From assembly GCF_037975245.1 (NCBI RefSeq), contig NC_092576.1, forward strand, positions 25,743,611 through 25,807,610: DNA of 64,000 nucleotides, given 5' to 3'. This document shows positions 13,201 to 28,200 of the stretch, in pieces. This DNA is from Apostichopus japonicus. Lineage: Eukaryota > Echinodermata > Holothuroidea > Aspidochirotida > Stichopodidae. The translations under genes were made by a program, and so were the position numbers. Under the pieces are notes generated by a model that had not been told where the DNA came from, made no database searches, and saw only the letters and a list, made by a program, of their open reading frames with translations. Each line of letters begins with the position of its first letter. Within the stretch, counting starts at the first letter, position 1.

Positions 13201-16200
13201 GACCGGAATCATCAATCAAAATTTAAATTGAAACAAAAAACAATGATTTTCTTGTGTGTTTTGTAATATCAGGTTGAAGATGTAGATACAGTCAAGCGAA
13301 TATGCACAGAGGTCGTGGCTATTAGCAGCGATGATAGTGAGTTAACACAGAGATGTACTATACAGCTTCTGAAGAACGCATCTCACCATGAGGTAAGTCA
13401 GTAAACTTGGCACTACGTTCGTTCATTATCACAAGAATGTGTTATTGGTAAAGTATAGAAATACGTTACATAGCATATGCTTCATCGTTAGTACACATTC
13501 AAGGCAATTTCTGTAAAAAAAAAAAAACAGGTCGTTTTAAACGTAAAAGTACCATAGAACCGTACGTTAGCATTAACCTTTTGTCTTAGAATAACTGTTG
13601 AATGCAGTTTTTAATTGCGGGACGTTAACAAGGAATGACTGTCCTAACGATGAATATAAAGATTTGATATACACTATATATCCTTTCTATTGATGTACAA
13701 TTACACGTTTTAAATGCTTTTGTTTACAATAGACATACATTGGGACACTGTCCAGTTTGTAATTCTAAGTGAAAGTGTTACATCACTTTTGTGGATGATA
13801 TGGGTAATGGGAATTATGTACAGAATATGTCTATTAAACATCATAGTTGCAACAAATATTAAAATATTAGAAGTCCGGCGACATTAGTTCGCGGTCTGCA
13901 TGTACATAGGGTTAAAAACGTAGCTTCGTTTTGCACAAAATGTGTTATATACGCTTTAGCGCAGTTGTTCTATCGATTAACTACATTTGTTTTAACAGCT
14001 CCTTAATTGACTACGTGCCAATTTACTAAGTAGGAAATAAATAAAATAATTAACACTTTGACTTGCGATGTGTTTCATTGCATACAATTACTAATGGGGC
14101 ATATAAATGTGTATGTATCAACACTTGGTTTGACCTGATATTGCAAGTTACCTGTAAAAACTCTATGCTACTTACGTTCGCTACTTTGACCAGAAACTCA
14201 ATCACAAACATATTGAAGTTATTATCAAACAATTTGCTTCAGTACATGTTTTATTATTGTATTCAACCCTCCGAGAAACAACAAAATGATTTAAATTTAA
14301 TAAATTTCCAAACGATGTAACATATTTCAAATAACCAACTGTACTGTTGCATTAAGTATCGTAACTCTTTTAGAAATATTAATCAGCTCCTCATAGCCTT
14401 GACTATTCGTTATGTCGACACTTGTAGTATATTTTCCTATTTAGGGCAGTAGCTCTTCCTGCTGAAGGAAGCCACCTGAAACAGTCTAAACGCGATCTCA
14501 GAACATTAGCGGCTGTAGCAACATCACTTTCAAATTTTAATGGTCTTCGACTGAAGAAAAGGATATGCTTGAGTATGTTTTCGACATTGGGCAGTATATT
14601 TCAATCACCTGTTTGTGTTTGTTGGTCTTTGCCAATAAGGGGGCTAATGATGACTCTCCGCTGTGACGTAATTATCCGCTGAGTAGTTCAACAATCTCAT
14701 ATGTTTACACAAGATGGAAATCCATCTTTCCATAGACTACCTTACGAAAAGTCTCTGCCAATGAGCGGCGGCAACATATAAGAAATTCCATACACAACAA
14801 AGGAGAACTATGTGCTGTGTATCAGTATTCATTTTGCGTTATAAGCAGTTCTGAGCCATGAACAGAGAAGGGCAATTCGCTATAGAGCGCTTCGTTAGAC
14901 GCGCAAGTGTTGTAATAAGCGGGGAGGGGGCAGCTCGAATGTACAGTATAAACATTTTACCCAAATGGTGTTCTACAATGATTCTTACTTGTATGCATTT
15001 GTGGAAAGTGTATCATGATATCAGTATAAGTTTGTCAGTTCAGAGGTGATCCGACGCCAAAGTTTCTCAGACTCGCCCCCACGGTTCACCCGTCTGATTA
15101 AAGAAATGCAAATATCAACCTCACAACATATTAAGAATATTTTCATTATGAGAACGAATCGCAACTAGGTGTTTTCCCTGCAAATAATATCTCTTTAACG
15201 TTGCACGCAAATGAGTTGTTTTGACAACTATAGCGTTACATTGCGTGATTGTTAATTGTACATGAAATGATAATCCTACCACAATGCTCCATATTCAAAC
15301 TTCTCTTCAGAGAAGGAAAGTGCTCTAAACCAAAACTGACATGCTCGTCTAGTGTGAACACATTAATGTATCGAACATTTTCCCTTTTTGCCATACAGAA
15401 TTGCGCCTTCTGTTATATTAATTTGCGCCAGAGCAACATATGATTCTCATGTTGCCATTTTACAGACAATTTGCTCGCACGAGGTACATTAAGTCATTGT
15501 GAGAGATGACTGTACGTATGTACGTCCACTGTTCCAGAAGTCTCTCCGAATCTTTCAATAGTTTAATGTTTACATCTCACAGGCATTGTTCTGTTGGGAA
15601 CGTTCTTTCTATTATTAGAAATAGAATAATGGCATCAAAATAACTCACACATGGACACAACCGTCCGACTGTTTAGAAGGAATCCCGATATATCAGAGCT
15701 TGTGGGATGGCCAATGCACTGCAGGGGCATGGAGATTTTGTGGCATACACAATTTGAAGGAGAACGTAAAATATTTGCTTTGAAAGCTTAGATATGATAT
15801 TTGCATTATTGTAATTTGCGAACGAGTTTAGGATACGTTGCTCCCACAATGAACCCTGGTCTAACATGTTTCCGTCGGTGCGTTCAAAGTACACTTTTAT
15901 ATAATTATGACAGCCATTATAAATACGTTATGAGTGTATCCGTGTGTGCTGTTTTCGATGTGTGACATCTCTTAAAACTATCAAACTGAATTCTGACTAT
16001 TTAATTAGAATGCTCCGATGATAGATATATACTATATACCAGAGATTAGTTATCCACAAAGCATTTGCATTTATTTCTTACTCTAAGTACGGCCGAACCC
16101 GTTTATTGAGAATCTTAATTGCGAAATTGAAAGATATTATGATGTACCGTACAGTGACCACATATGTAAAGGTCCAACGTTGTTACACTTTACAGTAATT

Positions 16201-19200
16201 TTCATACCTGTACGGAGATAAAACGAAGGTAGCGAACAGCCATTGTTTTTTTTTTTTTGTATTTTAGAACTTTTAAAAAGAATGCCAATATAATATGTTG
16301 CACCTTTTGAAAAAAATATGTTAAAGGAGTTTAATTTGTTTCGATTGTACCACACATACATGCAATTTATTTATGTACTGTACAATATAATTGTAATAAT
16401 ATCTATGTACAGCTAGAGATGATTCTACGCCATTGATTTTTTCTGCCCTCGGGATGGGGATATTGACACCACTCCCCCCCCCCACCCCCGCCCCTCCAGA
16501 AATAAACTTGGACCAGGCCCCTGCCCCGGTACTTAAACAAGGAGTCTTACGATATAAACAGGAGCCATGACAGTCTGCTTTCATTTTTACTCTACGTTAA
16601 GATATAACGGGCAAATCTATGTTTAGATATGACGTACAAATAGACAAAAAGTATCACTTACACAGAGTTAATGTCGGTACCAAGTAACTGATTGGTGTAC
16701 TGCTTGAAACTAGAATGCTCTTCATGACGTTATGCTTCCCAAGTATATGCTAATGACGATGTACACGCAGTAAGTTATTGATGGTATATCAATTCCCAAT
16801 ATGGAAACAAATTACGCTATCCGGATGACACAGTGAATTTATATAAAGCTTAGTCTAGAATCTTTATTAGGTAGAGCTCTTTTGAGAGCGCTTAACAAGT
16901 AACTACTTCGATATGTCAATTATTAGAGGAATCGCGTGAAGACTAACTCTGAATTATAGATAACATATATTCAGTGTGTGAAGGTATATAATTAACACAT
17001 CGAAGTAGTAACCTGAATAGGCCTATATGCTAAATGGTGTCCTTCTTGGTGTGTACATCGTGACCTGACTGTGGCTAAGGATGTATATTTCAATATAATT
17101 TTTTTAGAAGGAACAAGTCGTAAAACATGGTACCCTTGATGCAATTAATGGTCAGATTCCGATTGTTTCTAGAGGTTAACTAAATTTACATTATCGATCG
17201 CTTCTTGAATCGCGTATCATTAATTAAGGGGAAGCAAAGCACTGCTTAATCTTTGCAAACATGTTTCACTTCATGAAAGCTTCAAAGTATTGAGCATTTT
17301 CACTTATTTTCGTTCAGAATTGCGCCCTCTATTTACATTAGTTGATTTGTGTTTACGGTCAACATTATGTCAAGTTGCTTTTTTAAATGCCAAAAGTCTT
17401 GTTTAGGGCCTAGACCTAATTTCTCGCCGGTTCAGTGTAACGTTCATTTTAGAAGAAGGAACTAAGAGTGGGTCTGGCATCAGTGGGCCTAGGTGCGCGT
17501 TAATCACCAATTATGCTTGGCGTATCTATTAGTATAGTTAGATATCAAGTTAATCCAATTGCAAACACGATTAGAGGCAGCAAGCTTATAATCGAGGCTA
17601 GTGCGCAAGTCTCATTATATGTATAGGCTAAATTGATTTTTCATGGATAACTTGAAAATCACGATTTTAAGCAGCCTTGACAAAATCTAAACTTAACCCC
17701 TACACATCATTTAACTTCCACAAATATGATTGCAATAATCAGGAGGAGTAGATAATTCTCGGGCTTAATTAGTTACATACACGAACACACTTCGGTGAGC
17801 GATGACAAAATGTAGCAACGTTATTCATTAGAGCACGTCCTGTTAATACCCCTATCCACTAATCTTCTAAACAAAGGACACCACCTTACCCTTATTAAAA
17901 CGAAACAAGTCTTGATTCATACTTTATTATGATATTTATTCTATTAAGTATTTATTTTCCTTCAGATTCCCATTCCTAGTCATGGTTAATCATGTATATA
18001 TTATTATCTTACAGTTTTATTCCTATCCTACACTAGAATTAGTTACAATTGAACCGCAATTCAAATAATACCACTAGCATATATGTAATGCCCCCACGCC
18101 CTCCCCACCCCCCCCCCCCTCTTTCACCCTTTCCCTGAAACACTACACACCCTCCTGTTCCCCTTCTTTTGTTCAATAATCTCACCACGCTTTGTCTCAT
18201 AAACAGTAAAAGTAAAGTTATATATATTAGTGAAACGGTGTACTATAACCACTAAACACCCCCCCCCCCCCAAGCCTCTCCCCTTGACATCAATTTGAAT
18301 ATTAAACTGGCCCCATTATAACCACCTCCACCCCAGAACCATTAGTCCTTCATTAGCTTTGAAAGAAATGAAGAAATAGTCAACTCATAAACATTATTGT
18401 AACTAGTCACAGATATTTATGATATTATGATATAATTATTAACATGATATTTATTATTTACTTTCCTTCAGAGTCCTATATACGGTGTGGTTCTATTTGA
18501 GTCCTTTATCAAGGTTGATGAAGATGATATTACTCTCTACTCTGGTCTCTCTCTACCAATCCTAACATCAATAGAGAGGATGTACATACATACAGAGGAA
18601 GGGAGAGAAATGAATAAACATGAAGTGAATGGAATATTAAACTATGTACAACACTCTCAAAGATTCAAGCAACTGGAGTAAGTATAATTAATAAATATGT
18701 TAATAATATACGTAATTCATACAATAACTAATTAATACTAATGATATTAACAAGATAATAATTATTGAAGGTTTATAGATAGGTGTAGATACTTGTAAAA
18801 GAAAAACAAATAAATGAAGAAGAAATTGAATAGAGATATAAACGAACAATGAAAGAATGGTCATCAGGTGAGGAATATGATTAATGGGAGAGTAAAATAG
18901 AGACAAAATGAGACAGATACATATATTTACAAAAATAAAAATAAAATATTGACTTGTATTGCAGTAAGAATGATACAAATATATCTAGCATGAGAGGAGA
19001 AATATTTGTTTTACTGGTTTATGATAATTATTAATAAAATTGTCTAAGGAATATAAAAGAGATATGGATCGAAGAAAATAAGAACAGGTTTATGAAGCTT
19101 AATTTTTAGCTTATCCAACTTGACAACATCAACAGTGAAGAAATTATTTACTGTAATTAGTTAAAAATCTGAATAAATAAGTTTTTTTTAAGAGAATGAA

Positions 19201-22200
19201 ATCTACCAACAATTTGCATGTCTTGAAGAAATGTATCATATACGGAAGTATATACATAAACTCCACCAGGTTCCTCTTCCACACCCCTGGTTCTTTCAAA
19301 TACCATTCCCTAAGTATTCAAATTATTCCAATGTGAATTTCCCATCCTATGCTATAACAACTAAATATCGGACCCAATACCAAGCCCATCTACGCACTGC
19401 TGTTCCTACTACCTGCAAAGCATGCCCTGAACAAATGTATATACTACGCAATTATATACCCTCTCTCACACCCCTCCCGCACCCCTCAAATGTCATTTCC
19501 CTGATCGTGTTAAATATGTCCTATACGTTATTTAATATCCACGCCCAGCGCATCACACACCTGTACATTTCCTTAACACCACCTCTTGCAAATGACCATT
19601 CTGCTGTTGGGTTGCTAGACAACATCATCTCTCCTATTTCATGAGTGCTAAATCGCCAGTCCAATCCTCCGATGTAACCACTTCCAATCCCCGCACCACC
19701 ACCCACCACTCGGCACAGTCACGCTGTTCTATTTCCTCTACATTTGTTTTAAACCATGTTTTCATCAGGTCAACCCTCCGCTTTAATATCTACCACCCTC
19801 TGCACCCACCCCAACACCATCCACCCATCGGTACACGCACACTGTTCCGTGTCTTCTGTATTTGTTTAATCCATGTATCATCAAGCCAATCCTCCGCTTT
19901 AACCCTCCAACCCCCTCCCCCTTCCGCACCCGACCACCTCGCACCCTACCATCCACACCTCGGCACACGCACACTCTTCCATTTCTTCTATATTTGTTTA
20001 ATCCATGTTTCATCAAGCCAATCCTCCGTTTTAACCCTGCAACCCCCCCCCCTTCCGCACCCCACCCCACCCATACCACCATCCACCCATCGGCACACGC
20101 ACACTGTTCCATTTCTTCTATATTTGTTTAATCCATGTTTCATCAAGCCAATCCTCCACTTTAACCCTCCAACACCCTCCCCCTTCGGCACCCGACCACC
20201 TCGCACCCCACCATCCACACCTCGGCGCACGCACACTGTTCCATTCTCCTATATTTGTTTTAATCCATGTTTCATGAAAATGAAAAATTACAACAGATAA
20301 CGTAAATCGTATGTACTGTAATATTATAACGAGCCCGGCTGCGAATTTTTTTTTCCCAAACAGGTTCTCAATTGTGTATAAATAGTCGCTCATGATTGGT
20401 CGGAAAAGTTACGTCATAACAATAAAACCCTTCACTTCGAGTTATCGAAATGTCTGCATCCATTCGTTGCAACGAAGATATACCCGTTCAAAATTACCCG
20501 CAGCTTTTCGTAAATATATGTAGATGTGTTTGGAATTGGTTTAGACATAATGAGCACACTAGTATTGTATGATCTACTTTGATCGAAGATTTCTGTGACG
20601 GCATTTATCGATAACATCGCACAGTGAAAGTTTCGTACAGGGGTACATAACACATGCGATATAGGCCTATATGTATTATAACTGTGTACACAGTGCAGTT
20701 ACGGAAATACATCATACTGTAGCATGGTGGGCTCATAATTGACGCACTTAAGGATTTGATCAACAAATGTCTATCAAGGAAAAATCACTCAACTGTATGT
20801 GTTTTTCATATGTGTGGTTCCTCAGAAATGTAATGATCTCAATATATTTATTATTCTGTGCATATTCAACGTACAATTGAGCAGAACTTGACCACAAAAC
20901 GTCTGCCGTGTCAAGTTCTTTCATACCCCTAAATTGACACATTCGTCGATAAGCCACTGTAGTGAAGGCTTTAGTATACATCCATTGACTTTAGATGCTG
21001 TTTGCTATACTTTGAGCCTCTAAGCTTAGACAGGTCAGGTCACAGAGAGTAGTGTTGTCCATGATATTGAGGAAATGTTGGTTATTTTTAGGGTGCAAGA
21101 TTTCCAAATGCCCAACAAAAACTGGACGTACAAAACCGGGGGAAAGGGTGTTAAAAGCTTAAAATTCCACAATTTGGTCATCAAATAGCTGAAATGGATT
21201 CAAACTCATGAAATATGTAATTCTGCTTGACTGCAAAAAGTTTAGGTGGCCTGCTCTATCGTTGATAGTAATAATTGAAGGTGCGTCAATTACGGGGGTG
21301 CGTCAATTATGAAGCCTTGACTATACACTAAACTGTTTTGCGTATATTCATTCAAGGCTGAACTCGCGTCGTGAAGTTGATTTTGGTGTAGGCCTACCCA
21401 TTCCACGAAACGAATTCCGATTTCAATAGAACGGCTGACGAATCTTGGATGGCGTAAACACGAAACCGATAGAATGTAGCGTATGTATCATAAGTAAGGT
21501 CAACATGTTATCCAAGCATTAAAAGTAAAAGCTAGGGCGTTTGCAAGGAAACCGCGTAACAAGACTTTATTAAGTGTCAGTGTGTAACTCAGTGAATGTC
21601 TTCGAACTATCAAGCGTTTGATGCTGACGTCACGAGCAATCTGATTGGCTGAAAACTCCGTAATTGGGAACCTGTTTGGGAAAAAAAAATCGCAGCCCGG
21701 CTCCTCCGACATGTAATATTATATCGGGACTCGCGAGAGAGATATGTACTGGGAATATCTTGATGCCGTATTGTATGCTTCTTCAGGAGACGTCTCGAAC
21801 GGAAGATAGAAGAAAACAATGAGTTCTCAGAAAAACAAGTTGTGAAGATAGGATTTGATTAGTGATTCGGTTTAATTTCTTCTCTGTCGATGCTCTTCTC
21901 TAATAAAATTACAATAACAATGATTTGACTCCGTCAATTACGCAATTCGAAGGAGTGACGAAGTGATGACGAAGTAATGACGAAGTGATAAACTTGCGTG
22001 CCATGCCGCCTTTTATACATTACTCCAACGAAAATCCCACTGCGCATAATCAGAAGGCAGCCAATAACCTGCCCATCCTGCATTAGCTTTATGATATAAA
22101 AATCAGTGGATAAATGACTGATCTGCCCTTATTGGTTGGGAGTTTGGAAGTCCACCCCTTTTTTTATGGAAACTTCCATACCACGTGGGAAGAACCTTCG

Positions 22201-25200
22201 CGAATGTTCCACAGACATATCGGATCTATTTTGGGAAAAGGCCCTGTGACATGATTCAATAAGATAGTTAAAACTTCTCGTGGGAAAACTGAATCCTCGA
22301 CCTAGATAATATATAAGAGGCCTGAACAGTGTCTCGGTGGCGTGTTTCGGTAACATCAAAGAGGCAGTATAACTATTTCATAACAATACCGTACAGTATG
22401 TACACATTCATCATACATCTGCACAGTTAACTATTTCTATTTTTTTTTCAATGATAAAAGTCTATTGAACTTCGTTCATCATTTTCTTGCTAAAGATGTA
22501 CAGCAATATTTTCCCTCTACAGATATTTTCAATAGTTTAACATTTTCTTTGGTTCAACACCTGTCAATCAAATATTTAGACAATGCAAACAAGTACCTGG
22601 AGGTTGCTTTGGATACGCCTAGACACTGTCTGGTTTTCAAATCATTGGTCTTTTTCTTTTTCTTTTTGGGAAGAAATAAGTTGTTATTTAAATAGCAAGT
22701 GAAATGTACAGCGTAAGAATGTAAATATAAGCATTCATTTTGTCCAAGGTAAACTTTCTATTAAAAGGACCAAACTAAAATTATTTAAAAAAATATTTGT
22801 GATAAAGTAGGTGAAGGCGAGAATAGTACTCAAAGAAAGTAGGCAAAGCAAAATCCCCCAACATAAAGAATGCAGAGGATTTTCGCTATTTTATGATGTG
22901 TGATAAGCCGGGAGGGGGAGTAAGGTCAAACGGTATAGCCCGAATAGTAGCTACTAATATGAAGTAATTTTTTTCAGCCAACGTGAATGATTTACCCTTT
23001 AATCGGTAACTCGTTTTCAATAGCAGGTTAAAACAACATGTTGTGTGTATGTTCGCAGAACCAACTGTTACACTCGGATCCCTGTTATTACATTTTGAAT
23101 TATCATTGTAAGGCAAATTAAATAGACCTTTCCTTATAGCAGTAATACATATCAATGTACAGGAGGACATGGCAAGGTGTGTGTGTATGTATGTGTGTGT
23201 GTGTGTAGGGGGGGGTAGTCCCCAGAATAAAATAATGCCAGGAATATTACAAAGCACTCTAGTGTACTTTAAATACATTTGTAACGTGTGTGTGTGTGCG
23301 GTTCAACCAAAACAGTTTTAAAAAAAAAGCATTTTTTCATAAAAGTTACAGATTATGGAACCTTCATGCAACTACCGTCCATCTAACCAAAAGTGCTCAA
23401 AGGGAATAGCCACGGCGCCCCTAGGACTCTTCACCTTGACGAATGGCATAATATATTTGCCGTTATTGAATTGTTGTGAATTTGTGGTGAATGTAGATTA
23501 CGCGAGCATCATTTCCAGTCGTTAAATGTTAACATTCAGTATATAAGGCATTGCATAACGTTGATGGCCTTGTCTATTCTAGCAGTCAAGTGCGTTATCC
23601 TGACCGAAATATAATTAATGTAAAAGGTAAAATATCGCCTTTTGATAACGGGTATCATACCTTCAGCTTTAGAATATTTTAGATTGTAATATTGCTAACC
23701 TTTATCCTTCCACCGTTTACTTGTATAAGCGGCACCTGGTAGTCGATAACTAAAAGTAGTTACACTGGATGGACAGTGCTTGAAATTGATATGACGTCAC
23801 AATTATAATTACAATGAATCTCTTTCTTCCTCTTCAGTTTTGGTTTTTGTCTGCTGCCACCTATTATTGCATCTTCCTCTCTGGTAAATCTGAAAGCAAG
23901 GAATGTCCAAGGTACAGTAAAAAGCTCTCATTGATATTCTAGTGGTTTGTAACAGGGAGAATTGGAATGGAGTTGGGGGTCGGGGGGTTGGTGAAACTTA
24001 AAAGACAAATACCCCCGGACATATACCCCGGGACTCATACCGCGCACTTCCAGGAAAATATAGCTCAGAATAAGCAAATTAATGGGAGGGTGGTGGCCCA
24101 GTGGCTAATGCATTGGGTTTATATATTATCTCAGGATTGTGGGTTCGATTCCAGCTCTCACCATTATGTTGTGGCCTTAGGCTAGGCACTTTTATCTTGA
24201 CTGCCCCTCTCCACCCAGGTGTATAATAGGGACCTGTGAGGTAAATTATGCGTGTGCGCTGAATTCTTGGCAGCCAGCCTGATGACCAGGGATTAAAAGC
24301 GCTTTGAGATGGCTGTGCCATATAAAGCGCTTTACAAAAACTAACTTAACATTAAAAAAAGCCAATCATGAAGTAAAATTACTCAGAAGAAAACTTGAAA
24401 CGTAGGAATCAGTCGGGATTGTTCGGAGATTAATAATACAGAATAGTGTCACTATAACTAATAGTAAATTTATAGAGACTACCATCAGAGATCAATGCCC
24501 AACCCCCCCCCCCCCCCCTTGTGCTTCTTCAACCTGTCTCCACCTATCTTGCCTCGGTCCGTTGTCAAATCTTATCCAGGAGTTTTCGGGGCTGATATTT
24601 GAACAGCTCGTATATTTTAAAAAAGTCGAGATGAGGCTAAAAGGGCCAGAAGCACACGATGACCTTAGTGGTGTCGGTACAACTGGCAAACGACCCACCT
24701 GTAAGTTGCCCGAGGGACCAGGGTAAATGTTGAGGCCCTCGGGTAAATAAACTTGAAAAAAATCCTGCGTATCCGTCGCTGCATCCGTCCCTTATAGTTA
24801 ACGGCATTTGTCCAGGTGGATACTCATGCGGGGGTTTTTTGCTGGGGAAAATTGTCTAGGGGGTATTCGTCCGAGGATGTAGTTGTCTGAGTGGGTAGTT
24901 GTCCGGGGGGTTTGTTCTCGGGGTAATTGTCCGGGAATATCTGTCCGGGTGGTAGTCGTCCTGGGGGGTAATTGTCCGGGTGGTATTTGTTCGGGGGGTA
25001 ATTGTCCGGCGGGTAATCGCCTGTGGGGTTATTGACAGGGGGTAATTGTCTGGGGGTATTTTTCTGGTCACGTCTTTTTTCCTGGTCACGTCTTTTTCGA
25101 TAAGACGAAAGGTCCAAAGGGAAATATGTTTCCTCAAGTAAAGCAGCCGGTTGGTTCCTAGGAAACGGAATTAGGTTAGTGATGTGTCTTTTCGATGAGC

Positions 25201-28200
25201 TAGATTATTTGAGCTTGTACCATAATTTGGATTGAATTTGTTTTGATCATATGTTTTGTAGATTTATCAGGTTATATTTCTACGTAAATCAATTATAACG
25301 GGAAATTTACAGATAACAGACTGTGAGGGTTTTAATGACCAATATTCACCATTTTTACTTGCAAATTTAAAATTATGACACAATAGTAAATAAAATAGCT
25401 ATTAATTAATAACCTTTCATTGATAATGTTTAAATTAATGAATATTATATAACATGTGTCAAGTTCGGAAGGACGAGGAGGTAGTATACTCTCCATCTTT
25501 CGAGTAAGGACATAGATGTGAGGTTGTAATGTATATACAATATCCTCATTGTGTATGTACGTGATAATGTTCGACCGATAATCGATTAGATAATCGGCAT
25601 CCGACCGATTTTCAGACAATCCGTAAATAATCGGCATCGTCAAAATCCATAGTGCTACCGATCATGCGGAACCGATTATTGCGTTCCACATTAAGGATTG
25701 TATTTGTCCGCGCTTTTGATTCACAACAACCACAACGGTAAAAGAATGCATATCATTCTATGCAACGCTATTGAAAGCCAGGAAGGAAACGGTATCGCAA
25801 GTCCCTCACGTAATACTAAAGCTCTTCGATATGCTATCCAATGTTGGCAGTTAACATCATACAGTATACCCGCATTAAGCTTAGGGGGACAACGTTATTA
25901 ATTTTTCACTTCGCTTAGTGCATCTTACAAAACCTCTCATTATCCATGTTTAACGATTGATAACGATTTATTGTCTTGACTAAGTATAAAATGAAAGCAA
26001 TATACTTTGGAACCACTTTGACCGTTCACCGTAGGTGAAAACTGGAAAGTGAAAACGATGATATTAGGATTCGTTCATTGTGAATTTTACGTACACTAAG
26101 CTAGTCTAGCTAGAGAAAGGTTGAGCTTCATAACTGTTCAGTTTGAAAACACGACCAAGATTTTACAAATGTGATAAAATGATGAAATCAAGGCGCCAAA
26201 TACTCCTAAAAGGGTTTGGCGACAGTCCTCAGTAGTTCTACTGCATTACAGTATTGTGTGATTAGGCAAACATTCTTACGCATATTTTTTGCAAAAAACC
26301 CGAAGCAACTTTTTTTTGTATTTTATCCCTGACCGCATGTACCATACGTGCTAAAATAACCCATTTGCAGCAACCAAACTCCTTTACCACAACCGACTAA
26401 AGCAAGTCTAATTTCTAGTGACACGCGCGACAAAGGCAATAGTACTTTAGTGTGTGATTGTTCCCCATGTAGTTAAGTCAATGGAGAAGCGCCTTTGACT
26501 TACTGTGTATGATCGATTAAAACAACGTTCGATCGGAAGGTTTCCCTCGCAGATGTTAATAATTGAAACTTGAAGCTAACTTTCGGGATTGTTTTATTTT
26601 TCATGATAAAATAAAACTGTTAGCAAACTGCTTATCCACTGAGAAGAGCCTGTGTAAGAGAATGAGTTAGAGTAACTTACTTTTATACATTATTTTTCAT
26701 ATCAGATTATTTATTTTGATATCAGATTACGAAATAACGAATATTTTATTTCCATGTGATATACTTTTCAATTATTTTCGTTGGAGTTGCAACACGGATA
26801 ATGGTTATTATACCGGTTGTGAAAGCTGTCCCTGACCTTTTTTCTCATTTCGTAGCCAATGGCTACTATTTTCCTCCTTCTGTTAATCTGTACAGTACTG
26901 GCAATTACTGTGTCGTGGCGGGATTGCAATATTGCGACTCCTCGTTATAAATGTGCAGCGCCCTATGTTTGTATTACAGTGTTCTTTATTTGCTCCATTA
27001 TCTCTTTACTGTGAAAAATTATTTACATCTTTGATTGTGTTGGTCTAGAAGTTGGTAATCATGTATTACACTAAATCATACTTTAGTCCAGTTCCACGAA
27101 AATGATGAAATAATTGGTAATTTGTAATCGGCCCGATTGTCACAGGAACTAATCGGTATCGGTAAGAACTGATTATCACATAATCTGTCGAACACTAGTC
27201 CGTGACGGGGTGAGGGGATGGTTGCGGGGTGGGGGAATGGGAGGATAATGGTCCCAAAGGTAACTACGAATTCCCAGTTTCTCAATTATCCATGCATGGT
27301 CAAGTTACAATATTCGTTATAGTATTCTGTTCTATCCATTTTACAGTTTTCTGGAATCCGTACAAAAGCAATGAACGCAATTATCTTCTGGATCTTCAGT
27401 CTGGTCGCTGGCTCCTGTACAAAGATCCTGAGTCATTCTTTCCTGTAAGTAATGCGTGAGAGTTATCATTACGTTTAAATGTTTACTTTAGGTACAAACA
27501 TTAGTTTGATTTGTCGTAGACAGTTTAAAAGGAATGAGTTTCTGCCTAAATCCATCCTTTAGTATGTATTATAGTTGTTGCCATCAGTTTGCTTTAAACT
27601 CTAAAGCGTTAACAACTTCCAGACGGAGTGCAGATACATATTCCTGTTACTCTTCGTGAGTGTGATGTTATTGGTTTAAGAAGTTTACTTCCCGGCGTTA
27701 ATATCTGATATCATACATATGCTGCTCCAACTATAGTAGAGATTTCCTTCACATACCTACCGCCCCTCCCCCACCCTCCCTTTTGCTCGCACATCAGGCA
27801 GATTCATAAATGTGATATTCTGAGTTTAAATTTCCTTTAAATTTCCCGTTCCTGGTATTCGGGATAGAACATTTTTGCTGCGTACAGTACCTGACAATAG
27901 GTCAACTAAAGGGCAAACTGACATGTTTATTGCGTTCTCACCTTCAAAATGGTTTAAGCCTAAACAGCCAATCAGAAGCACGGATGGGTTACATTTACAC
28001 ACGATAATTTGGAACAGTCTATGTACGGATGGGGGAGGGGAAGGTACATAATACAGCACAGCACCTCAGGTTGGAGTTTTGAAACACGTGCTGCTAATGG
28101 CATGTGTGTGTACATTAATAACAATACATGTATGCATTTTTGTCTAGCAAGGAATCTGCAGTTTCTGTTAGCGATGCAATGCTGTATAAGAAAAGCCGGC

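Noticed and set aside
14858-15049. Open frame of 63 codons after an ATG in the D1-E1 intron
   Set aside because: No homology, splice partner or phase match with the array.
19641-20300. Long Pro/His/Ser-rich open frame of 219 codons on the plus strand, with matching frames on the minus strand
   Set aside because: It runs across a 131-bp tandem C-rich repeat that is open in several frames; no domain or splice support.
21500-21819. Two overlapping minus-strand frames near the right end of a TIR element
   Set aside because: Short, without domains, and partly within the terminal inverted repeat.
24824-25137. Pro-Asp-Asn-Tyr-Pro repeat protein on the minus strand
   Set aside because: It is the reading of a G-rich minisatellite and appears in two frames.
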